DNA from: Actinomyces qiguomingii | GTDB taxonomy: Bacteria > Actinomycetota > Actinomycetes > Actinomycetales > Actinomycetaceae | NCBI RefSeq assembly: GCF_004102025.1 | Contig: NZ_CP025228.1 | Span: forward strand, 3,596,001-3,660,000 | Direction: 5' to 3' | DNA length: 64,000 nt | Shown: piece after piece, positions 7,374 through 14,536 of the stretch | How the letters are laid out: every line of letters starts with the position of its first letter | How positions within the stretch are numbered: the stretch's first letter is position 1 | Notes under the pieces: model-generated | The model's input: only the letters and a program-made list of their open reading frames with translations | Databases searched by the model: none | Told to the model about the DNA's origin: nothing | Made by a program: the position numbers and the translations under genes

Positions 7374-8984
7374 TCAGTTCCCGTCACCGGGCATGTTCGG
7401 CAAGGAGACCACCGGGCCGACCCCGTTCTCGACGTCCACGCCGCGCAGCACCAACTGCCCGGAGCGGGCCCAGTCGGTGGCCTGGTTGAGGATGGAGATC
7501 GAGTAGTCGGGGGCATGGAAGCCCCGGCCGTTCTCGGAGAAGGAGTAGTCGACTACGAACTGGGACTTGCGCTGGTAGTCGCGGGCCTTGTCCAGATCAT
7601 CCGCGGAGGCGGTTCCGTTCGCAGCGGCGTCGGTGATGTCGGTGATCAGTGCGTCCAGGGCGGTGAAGGAGACATTCAGCGATCCCTGCCAACGCGTTTG
7701 GATGCCGTCCACCCGCTCGCGCATCTCCTGCGCGGTGGAGTGGTGGCAGGTCAGGCAGGATGCGTTGATGGTCTCGTCATTGGCCATCGGGCTCATGATC
7801 TGGTGGTTGGACACCTTGGCGGCACCGACCCGGTTGTAGGGCATGTGGCAGTCGGCACAGGTCACGCCGTTGGCGGCGTGAATGCCCTGCGCCCAGGTCT
7901 CGAAATCGGGGTGCTGCGCCTTGAGTACGTCGGCTCCGGACTCTTCGTGGGTGAAGTCGGTCCAGCCGATCTCGTCGTAGTAGTCCATGGCGTCGTAAAC
8001 CGTCAGTCCCTTGTCCCACGGGAAGGTCAGGGTCTTGGAGTCGCCGGCGAAGTAGTACTCGACGTGGCACTGGGCGCACACGTAGGTGCGCATCTCCTGG
8101 TTGGTGGCGTCACGGTTGACGTCATAGTCAGCAATGCCTTCGGCCGCCTTGGCCTTGCGGATGCCGTCGACGAAGGCCGGACGAGTGATGGTCAGCTCCA
8201 TGGTCTGCGGATCGTGGCAGTCGATACAGGCGATGGAGCCGGAGGTGTGCTCGTAGGCGTCCTTGAAGCTCATGGCGTTCATGGCGTGGAAACCCGCTTC
8301 ACGGTCGCCGTCACCCAATTCGTCGTAGACCGCGGGCATGGAGGCGTGGCAGTTCAGGCAGGTGCCGGGCTGGTTGAATCGATCATCGGTGCGCTCGGTG
8401 TAGCGCTGATCCACCAGTGCCCACTCGTGTCCGCGCGGCTCGGTGTAATCGTAGGAGAAGGGGTAGCCGCGCCACATTCTTTGCGCCCGAGTCTCGGCGT
8501 CAATGCGTGAAACGGTGTGGTACTCGCGCGGGTCGTCGGCCGTGGGGGTGACGGCGATGAAGTCGCCGTCGGTGTCTTCGATGGTCTTGCGGTACTGCTC
8601 GTACTGGATGGGGAAGTTCTGCCCCCACACCTGCGGATCGTAGGAGGTGTCGGTCAGCTCCACCACTTCGGTGAAGGAGGCCGCCGACTCCTGCTTGTGC
8701 TCGAAAATCGTGGTCAGCAGCCAGGTCAGGGCGCCCGCGGCCACGGCCACGGTCACCAGCACCACGGCCGGCACCCATTTTCGGGACCGGTCGGAGCGGG
8801 TCTTCCCGCCGGCGGCGCCCGCGGTGGAGTCGGTGTCCTCCCCGTCATCCAGATCGGGGTCGGTCACCTCATCCGCCTCGGCGGCGTCATCCGGCTCGGA
8901 GGCGGTCGTCTCGACGTCATCCGCCTCGGCGGCCTTGTGGTTCTCGGGGTCATCCATCGCAGCGTCATCCCTCTGGGTACTCAT
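7374..8984 (-). CDS. nrfA: Ammonia-forming cytochrome c nitrite reductase NrfA, five CXXCH hemes
   Basis: Reduces nitrite to ammonium with six electrons. The 536-residue protein has an acidic N-terminus and a membrane segment at about residues 70-92 instead of a cleaved signal, which suits a Gram-positive cell. Heme sites: CLNCH 209-213, CIDCH 253-257, CAQCH 303-307, CADCH 376-380, CLTCH 410-414. In many NrfA proteins the first, catalytic heme uses CXXCK; here it is CXXCH. Calcium and active-site residues are kept: E309-Y310 after heme 3 and KAQH at 355-358. It starts at ATG 8984 after GAGGTG, 6 bp from nrfH. Confidence 0.94.
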   Translation of the reverse strand: MSTQRDDAAMDDPENHKAAEADDVETTASEPDDAAEADEVTDPDLDDGEDTDSTAGAAGGKTRSDRSRKWVPAVVLVTVAVAAGALTWLLTTIFEHKQESAASFTEVVELTDTSYDPQVWGQNFPIQYEQYRKTIEDTDGDFIAVTPTADDPREYHTVSRIDAETRAQRMWRGYPFSYDYTEPRGHEWALVDQRYTERTDDRFNQPGTCLNCHASMPAVYDELGDGDREAGFHAMNAMSFKDAYEHTSGSIACIDCHDPQTMELTITRPAFVDGIRKAKAAEGIADYDVNRDATNQEMRTYVCAQCHVEYYFAGDSKTLTFPWDKGLTVYDAMDYYDEIGWTDFTHEESGADVLKAQHPDFETWAQGIHAANGVTCADCHMPYNRVGAAKVSNHQIMSPMANDETINASCLTCHHSTAQEMRERVDGIQTRWQGSLNVSFTALDALITDITDAAANGTASADDLDKARDYQRKSQFVVDYSFSENGRGFHAPDYSISILNQATDWARSGQLVLRGVDVENGVGPVVSLPNMPGDGN

Positions 8985-8990
8985 GTCGCA

Positions 8991-9488
8991 TCACCTCATA
9001 TGCCCGACGCCATCGTGACAGCGGATGCACGACACCGTCTCGTCCTTGTGGGTGGAACTGTTGGTGGCCTGGTCGACGAAGTCGCCGTGGCAGTAGAGGC
9101 AGGCCGCCTCGGTGATCTCACGGTTGTGCTCGCGGATCTGCATGTTCTCCGGGTAGTTCTGGAACGTGAACTTCAGCGCGTGCCAGAAGCCGTTGTCAGC
9201 CTTGTTGAGGTACTTGTGGACCACGTTGTCATGCGGCAGGTGGCAGGAGTTGCAGGTGGTAACGTCGTGATGGCTGCTGCGCTGCCAGGCCTCGTAGTGA
9301 TCATCCATCGCGTGACAGTTGGCGCAGGTGGCCGGATCGTCACCGAGGTAGTCGATCACTCCCGAGTAGTACACCGTGAAGCCGCCCACCCCCAGTACGA
9401 CGCCCAGCAGCGCCGCCAGCGCTACCCGCGCCCAGCCGGTGAACAGGCGCGTGTAACCGCGCCATATCGCCTTAACAAGACGTACCAC
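8991..9488 (-). CDS. nrfH: NrfH, NapC/NirT-type tetraheme quinol dehydrogenase
   Basis: Membrane-anchored electron donor that oxidises menaquinol and passes electrons to NrfA. One N-terminal membrane segment (about residues 20-42) is followed by four heme sites, CANCH, CNSCH, CLYCH and CIRCH, as in NrfH. The GTG at 9488 (starting VVRLVKAIWRG) is preferred because AGGGGG lies 6 nt upstream, giving 165 residues. A GTG at 9503 is the alternative but has its only purine-rich site right against the codon. First gene of the seven-gene operon. Confidence 0.92.
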   Translation of the reverse strand: MVRLVKAIWRGYTRLFTGWARVALAALLGVVLGVGGFTVYYSGVIDYLGDDPATCANCHAMDDHYEAWQRSSHHDVTTCNSCHLPHDNVVHKYLNKADNGFWHALKFTFQNYPENMQIREHNREITEAACLYCHGDFVDQATNSSTHKDETVSCIRCHDGVGHMR

Positions 9489-9609
9489 GCGGCACCCCCT
9501 CACGCTCCGGGAATGTCACGCCCCGTCCGCCGGGGAAGCGGACCGACACAGGGCTTGCTGACCTCACCAAGGATATCACAGCGCGTCACGAAAGTCATGA
9601 TCCTTCCGG

Positions 9610-10446
9610 TCAGTAGCGAGTCCGCGCGCCGGCGTGGCCCGCAACGCGCCGCACCACTCCGCGGGGCGCCAGCCGCAGCAGTGCGTTGACGCCGCGATAA
9701 CGCAGTGATGGCGTGCAGATGACCTGACCGCGCCGCACCGCCGCGAGCGCATCTCGGGCCACGTCCTGCGTGCGCAGCCAGGCGACTCGGGGCCAATCCG
9801 CCTCCATGCCGGCACGATCGTGGAACTCCGTGCGGGTCAGGCCGGGGTTGACCACGGTGGCCGTGACGCCCGTGCCGCGCAGTTCGCTAGCCAACCCCTC
9901 GGTGAAGGTGCGCACCCACGCCTTATGCGCCGCATAGGTACCCATGGCGGTCAGTGCCGTCACGGAGGAGACGTTCAGGACCGCCCCGTGACCGCGGGCG
10001 ATCATGCCCGGGATGGCGGCATGGGTCAGTTCCAGGACGGCACCGACCATGACGTTCAGCGCGCGGTGCTCCTGGCCCAGATCCCCAGCGGTGAAGGACT
10101 GCCCGACCGCGAAACCGGCATTGTTGACCAGCAGGTCGATGGGCCGGGCGGCCACCTGCTCGACGGTGTGCGGAACATCCGGGCGCGCAGCTCCCGCCGA
10201 GAGGCCGGTGGCGGGACGCCCAACGCGCAGCCGCTCGGCTACGCGGGTGACGTTGTCAGCAACCGACAGGTCCGCGGCGATCACCTGCACACCGACGCCC
10301 GCTGCCTGGCTTATCTGGGTGGCGATTTGGTCCAATCGCTCCCGGGTGCGGGCGACGAGGACGAGGTCGTGGTGGGCCTCGGCCAGCTGCCAGGCCAGTT
10401 CCAGGCCGATGCCGCTGGTGGCACCGGTAATGAGTGCGGTTCCCAT
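9610..10446 (-). CDS. Short-chain dehydrogenase/reductase (SDR)
   Basis: A 278-residue classical SDR with Rossmann fold. The cofactor motif TGATSGIG is at residues 7-14, NNAG near 107-110, the catalytic serine in NVSSVTAL and the YxxxK pair as YAAHK. PGLTRTEF follows, as in DltE/YqjQ-like SDRs. An arginine in VARTRERL after the second strand suggests NADP(H). The substrate cannot be read from the sequence. The gene is divergent from xth and points toward the nrf operon without overlapping it. Confidence 0.88.
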   Translation of the reverse strand: MGTALITGATSGIGLELAWQLAEAHHDLVLVARTRERLDQIATQISQAAGVGVQVIAADLSVADNVTRVAERLRVGRPATGLSAGAARPDVPHTVEQVAARPIDLLVNNAGFAVGQSFTAGDLGQEHRALNVMVGAVLELTHAAIPGMIARGHGAVLNVSSVTALTAMGTYAAHKAWVRTFTEGLASELRGTGVTATVVNPGLTRTEFHDRAGMEADWPRVAWLRTQDVARDALAAVRRGQVICTPSLRYRGVNALLRLAPRGVVRRVAGHAGARTRY

Positions 10447-10507
10447 GGGGGGAGCCTAATCGCCCGACCACGTCACCGTCGGCAAGCGACCGCGGTAGCC
10501 TGGCTGC

Positions 10508-11317
10508 ATGCGTCTGGCCACCTGGAACGTGAACTCCGCCCGCACCCGAGTCGATCGGATCGTGGACTTCCTTGAGCGCCGGGAGGTGGACGTGCTGGCC
10601 ATGCAGGAGACCAAGTGCCGCCCCGATCAGTTCCCACGCGCCCCCTTCGAGGCGGCCGGCTACGAACTGGCCGTGCATGGGCTGAACCAGTGGAATGGCG
10701 TGGCCATCGCCTCCAGAGTGGGGCTGGTAGATGTTGTCACCGCCTTCCCCGGGCAGCCCGGCTGGGCGGCGAAGACGGGGGCTGAGCCGGTGGTGGAGGC
10801 GCGGGCACTTGCAGCCACCGTGGGCGGCACTTCCACAGGCGACCCGGTGCGGCTGTGGAGCCTGTACGTGCCCAATGGGCGGGAACTGACCCACCCGCAC
10901 TACCGGTACAAGCTGGCCTGGCTGGCGGCGCTGCGCGACGCCGCGGCCGCCTGGTTGGCGACAGAGCCGGGCCAGTCACTGGCGCTGGTGGGCGACTGGA
11001 ATGTGGCACCGCGAGACGAGGACGTGTGGGATATGAGCGTCTTCGAGGACGCCACGCATGTGTCCGCCCCGGAGCGGGCGGCGCTGGAGGAGCTGGAGGC
11101 GACCGGCCTGACCGAGGTCACGCGCGAGCGCGTCACCAACTACACCTACTGGGACTACCAGCAGCTGCGTTTCCCGCGTAATGAGGGCATGCGCATCGAC
11201 TTTGTCTACGGCTCGGCGGCCTTCGCGGCGCGCGTACGCGGCGCCTCCATCGACCGGGACGAGCGCAAGGGCAAGGGCCCGAGCGACCACGTGCCCGTCG
11301 TGGTCGACCTCGACTGA
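10508..11317 (+). CDS. xth: Exodeoxyribonuclease III / AP endonuclease
   Basis: A 269-residue Mg-dependent repair nuclease of the EEP (exonuclease-endonuclease-phosphatase) fold that cuts at abasic sites and trims 3' ends. Visible motifs: LATWNVNSARTR at the N-terminus, MQETK with the metal-binding Glu, LYVPNGRE, the catalytic pair in VGDWNVAP, and the C-terminal GPSDHVPVVVD with the catalytic Asp-His. Normal length for the family. It is divergent from the SDR gene and followed by a long hairpin. Confidence 0.93.
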   Translation: MRLATWNVNSARTRVDRIVDFLERREVDVLAMQETKCRPDQFPRAPFEAAGYELAVHGLNQWNGVAIASRVGLVDVVTAFPGQPGWAAKTGAEPVVEARALAATVGGTSTGDPVRLWSLYVPNGRELTHPHYRYKLAWLAALRDAAAAWLATEPGQSLALVGDWNVAPRDEDVWDMSVFEDATHVSAPERAALEELEATGLTEVTRERVTNYTYWDYQQLRFPRNEGMRIDFVYGSAAFAARVRGASIDRDERKGKGPSDHVPVVVDLD

Positions 11318-11466
11318 GCGGGACGGCCCGGGGTCCGCATCCGCGCCGGCCTTCCCACGGCACGCCAAGACGCACTAATACCAGTGCCGCACGCTTAGCC
11401 GTCGGCGCGTGTCACAAGAACCGCGAAATTCCGCGGTTTCGCCGAGCGAGTCGCGAGCGCTGGAAG

Positions 11467-11505
11467 GCTCCCATGTGCGCCGGCACCTTCGCCGCACATG
11501 GGAGC
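11467..11505. terminator. Long hairpin between convergent xth and serine-hydrolase genes
   Basis: A perfect 13-bp stem (GCTCCCATGTGCG at 11467-11479 and its complement at 11493-11505) with a 13-nt loop. A smaller 7-bp hairpin (AACCGCG/CGCGGTT) lies at 11419-11438. Together they occupy the 296-bp convergent gap, which holds no gene, and probably terminate both transcripts. Confidence 0.65.
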
Positions 11506-11613
11506 GTCGGCACCGAAAACCGGGCAATTCCAATAATGGCTGTTTTCCAATGAAAAGTCCTAATCGGGACAACTGAGGCGAGCAGCTAAGCGTGCGCGGC
11601 TGCGATGTCCGAG

Positions 11614-12633
11614 TCACAGGGCGAGTAGCTGGGCGTTGAGCGCGGGCCAATTTTCCCGGTGCACGGCGCCGAAGGAGCGCGCGCCCAGGAACACCGCCTG
11701 GCGGCGAGCCACCGGATCGACCCAGATGAATGATCCGGACTGGCCAAAGTGGCCGAAGGTCTCGGGGCTGCTCGTCGGGGCGGTCCAGTGCGGCTGTTTG
11801 GCGCCGCGGACCTCCAGACCGAGGCCGAAGTCATTTGCGACCTGACGCCCGTATCCGGGCAGTACGCCCGACAGGCCGGGGTGGACGGGGCGGCGTGCGG
11901 CTGCGGCAAGAGCGGGCGAGACGAGGGTTGGGGCCGCAAGCTCGCGGGCGAAGGCGGCCAGGTCGGCGGCGCAACCCGTCCCCGAGTGGGCAGGCGAACT
12001 GGGGATACGGACGCTCTCCATGCCCAGGGGCTCGAGTACGCTGGTCTCTACCCACGCCTCGAGTGGGGTGGCGGTCGCCTCCTCCAAGAGCCGACCGAGG
12101 ATCTCGAAGCCACGGTTGGAGTAGATGCGGCGGTGGCGCGGCGGCGCCAAGACGGAGTCGGAGTCGAAGGCGATACCGGAGGCGTGGGCGAGCAGGTCGC
12201 AGATGGTGGCGCCGGGAAGCCCGGGCGCAGCGGGCGCGCCGAGGTCCAGCAGGTGCCGGTCGGCGGCGACCAGTGCGCTCCAGGCGACCAGCGGCTTGGT
12301 CAGGGAGGCGAGTGGAAATATGGCGCGAACATCGCCCACCTCGGCCAGGGTGCGGAAGCGGGGTCGCGTGTCGGGAGCTGAGGGGGCGCCGGTGTCCGCG
12401 TCCGTGCGGAGTTCATTGGCGATGAGCGCGATGGGGAAGTCGAAAGCCGTTACGGCGGGGAGGGCCTCCGGCCCGACCGGGGCGGGCACGGCGCCAAACC
12501 CAGCGGGGAGGGCCTCCGGCCCGACCGGGGCGGGCACGGCGCCAAACCCAGCGGGGAGGGCCTCTGGCCCGACCGGGGCGGGCACGGCGCCAAACCCAGC
12601 GGGGAGGGCCTCCGGCGCGGACGCGGTAGGCAC
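11614..12633 (-). CDS. Beta-lactamase-fold serine hydrolase with N-terminal 16-residue repeats
   Basis: A class C beta-lactamase/DD-peptidase family member. Catalytic elements are the SxxK motif in PLASLTKPLVAW, the YxN motif in IYSNRGFEILGRL and the third motif HFGQSG. The N-terminus carries three full copies and a part copy of a 16-residue unit (PEALPAGFGAVPAPVG). No signal peptide is visible, so it may be cytoplasmic, and the substrate is unknown. Alternative starts inside the repeats cannot be excluded. The next gene upstream (nitroreductase) ends 9 bp before this start, so the two may be co-transcribed. Confidence 0.85.
   Translation of the reverse strand: MPTASAPEALPAGFGAVPAPVGPEALPAGFGAVPAPVGPEALPAGFGAVPAPVGPEALPAVTAFDFPIALIANELRTDADTGAPSAPDTRPRFRTLAEVGDVRAIFPLASLTKPLVAWSALVAADRHLLDLGAPAAPGLPGATICDLLAHASGIAFDSDSVLAPPRHRRIYSNRGFEILGRLLEEATATPLEAWVETSVLEPLGMESVRIPSSPAHSGTGCAADLAAFARELAAPTLVSPALAAAARRPVHPGLSGVLPGYGRQVANDFGLGLEVRGAKQPHWTAPTSSPETFGHFGQSGSFIWVDPVARRQAVFLGARSFGAVHRENWPALNAQLLAL
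12457..12615. repeat. 48-bp in-frame minisatellite (VNTR)
   Basis: Three nearly identical 48-bp units (12457-12504, 12505-12552, 12553-12600) plus a partial unit at 12601-12615 lie within the serine-hydrolase gene. 48 bp equals 16 codons, so copy-number change keeps the frame. The units differ by one visible substitution (CTCCGG/CTCTGG). Confidence 0.95.
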
Positions 12634-12642
12634 AGCGCTTCC

Positions 12643-13485
12643 TCAGTGCAGGCAGAGCAGCTGCTCGTGCAGGACGTCTAGCACGGGGGCCTGCGAGGCC
12701 GGGCCGCCGCCCAGTGCGCGGGTGATCTGGGTGGTGAAGGAGTCGACGCGGTTGTTGGTGTCGCGCAGGTCGTAGTACTGCTGGACCTCGGAGTCGTAGG
12801 CGGCCAAGGCGTCGACGTGGGCGTCAAGGTCGGGGTAGGTGTCCACGGAGGTGACGATCTCGCGGGGCAGGCGGGGCTTGTACTGGGGCTCCTGGGCGGG
12901 GTGGCCCACCAGCAGGCCGAGCAGCGGGTAGGTGCGCTTGGGCAAGCCCAGGGCGGTGATGACGCGGCGCACATCACCGATGATGGAGCCGAGGTAGACG
13001 GTGCCCAGGCCCAGCGACTCGGCCGCGACCACCATGTTCTGGGCGGCGATGACGGCGTCCTCAACGCCCTGGAGGAACAGGGCGGTGCGCTCGAGCGGCT
13101 CCAGGGAGGCACCGGCCCGTTCGCGGATGACGGCGTTGCGGTGCAGATCCACGACGAACACGAACAGTTCGCCGCGCTCCCCACCCACGTAGGGCTGGCC
13201 GGAGGCGAGGTGGAGCTGTTCGCGCACCGCGGGGTCCTGGACCCGGATGACGGTGACCTGCTGCTGGAAGGAGGAGCTGGCAGCCTGACGGGCGACATCT
13301 AGCAGGGTGGACACCACGTCCTCAGCCACCGGCTCGGAGGTGTAGGCGCGGATGGTGCGGTGGGCCAGCTGGGTGGCGATGGTGGTGTTGGTGACCGGGG
13401 TGGTCGCGGGGGTGGTCAAGGCGTCGGTGGGGGCGCTGGTGACTCCAGCCGGCGCGGCGGGCTCATTGTCGGGCGTGGTCGTCAT
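12643..13485 (-). CDS. NADPH-dependent nitroreductase / flavin reductase (NfsA-like)
   Basis: A 280-residue FMN-binding nitroreductase. HRTIRAYTSEPVAEDVVSTLL near residue 43 matches the start of the NfsA/Frp family, SSSFQQQVTVIRV carries FMN contacts, and the later block AAESLGLGTVYLGSI...LGLPKRTYPLLGLLVGHP (split in two) is typical of the group. The first ~35 residues are a Thr/Ala/Pro-rich tail. Start ATG 13485 is used because the upstream open frame overlaps the divergent exonuclease gene. Confidence 0.88.
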   Translation of the reverse strand: MTTTPDNEPAAPAGVTSAPTDALTTPATTPVTNTTIATQLAHRTIRAYTSEPVAEDVVSTLLDVARQAASSSFQQQVTVIRVQDPAVREQLHLASGQPYVGGERGELFVFVVDLHRNAVIRERAGASLEPLERTALFLQGVEDAVIAAQNMVVAAESLGLGTVYLGSIIGDVRRVITALGLPKRTYPLLGLLVGHPAQEPQYKPRLPREIVTSVDTYPDLDAHVDALAAYDSEVQQYYDLRDTNNRVDSFTTQITRALGGGPASQAPVLDVLHEQLLCLH

Positions 13486-13575
13486 AACCTCGACTCTATC
13501 CCTCTCGGCCCGGCCCCGGGCCAGACGACCGGGGCGACGCGACGGGTAGGGACCCGGCAACGCCGAAGGCCTACG

Positions 13576-14343
13576 ATGGTCTCGATGCCCTTCTATCACC
13601 GCGCGCGTCTGCCGCTGCGTCAGACCCTTCAACCCCGTCCGGCTGAGGCCGCCGTGGGCGGCGACCTTTCTGAGGTGGGCTACGCCGTAGTCGACCTGGA
13701 GACCACGGGACTGTCTCCGGCGGCGGACTGGATCATTGAGATCGGGCTGGTGCTGACCGGACCGGACGGGGCGGTGGAGCGGAGCTGGTCGACCCTGGTG
13801 AACCCGGGAGACACCGTCGACGTGGGCCCCACACATATTCATGGGCTCGTGGCCGCGGATCTGGCGGGGGCTCCGACCCTGGCCGACGTCGCCGACCTGC
13901 TGGTGCGCGACCTGGCGGGACGGGCGGTGGTGGCCCACAATGCGCGCTTTGACGTCGGTTTTCTCACCCAGGCGCTGGGCGGTCTGGATCATTTGGAGCG
14001 CGGGGCGCGGGTGCCGAGGGTGTGCACCATGGAGCTGGCGCGGCATTTCATGGCCACCCCGTCACGGCGACTGGTGACCTGCTGTGAGACTGCCGGGGTT
14101 CAGATCGGGCGACACCACACTGCGCTCGATGATGCTCTGGCCAGTGCCGGGTTGCTGCGCCATTACCTGGCGGTGGGGCGTGAGCGCGGGGAAGAGCCGG
14201 TTGCCTGGTCGCGCTCGCTGGCGGAGGCGGCGGCCTTCAATGGCTGGCGCTGGAGTGAGACGGCCGCCCGCGCCCAGGAGTCCCATCTGATGCCGCGCCG
14301 CGGCGAGGGCGTGCTGCGACAGGTCGACAGCGTCCGCCGTTAG
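13576..14343 (+). CDS. DnaQ-like DEDDh 3'-5' exonuclease
   Basis: A 255-residue exonuclease resembling the proofreading subunit of DNA polymerase III. The DEDDh motifs are complete: VDLETTGLSP (ExoI, D and E), VAHNARFDVGFL (ExoII, D) and GRHHTALDDALAS (ExoIII, H and D). The start at ATG 13576 has GAAGG six bases upstream; ATG 13585 is too far from it. Such free-standing proteins in actinobacteria may act in repair or RNA turnover rather than in the replisome, so no symbol is given. Confidence 0.87.
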   Translation: MVSMPFYHRARLPLRQTLQPRPAEAAVGGDLSEVGYAVVDLETTGLSPAADWIIEIGLVLTGPDGAVERSWSTLVNPGDTVDVGPTHIHGLVAADLAGAPTLADVADLLVRDLAGRAVVAHNARFDVGFLTQALGGLDHLERGARVPRVCTMELARHFMATPSRRLVTCCETAGVQIGRHHTALDDALASAGLLRHYLAVGRERGEEPVAWSRSLAEAAAFNGWRWSETAARAQESHLMPRRGEGVLRQVDSVRR

Positions 14344-14536
14344 GGCGGGCGGTCGCCCCGTTGCCCCGGCCAGGGCGGGCCGGCATACGCGCACGGGCGT
14401 CACGGCAAGGATCGGCAGGACCTAGCAACCGCGCGTTACACATGTGCGTTAGCAGACCCCTGCGTAGTACCTGGATTCTGATTTGTGATTTACTGCCGCG
14501 GGTTCGTATCTGCACATCGTACCGAGAGGCTCCCTG

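Noticed and set aside
13488..14046. N-terminal extension of the nitroreductase by 187 codons
   Set aside because: It overlaps the DnaQ-like gene on the opposite strand and has shadow-frame composition; ATG 13485 gives the normal protein.
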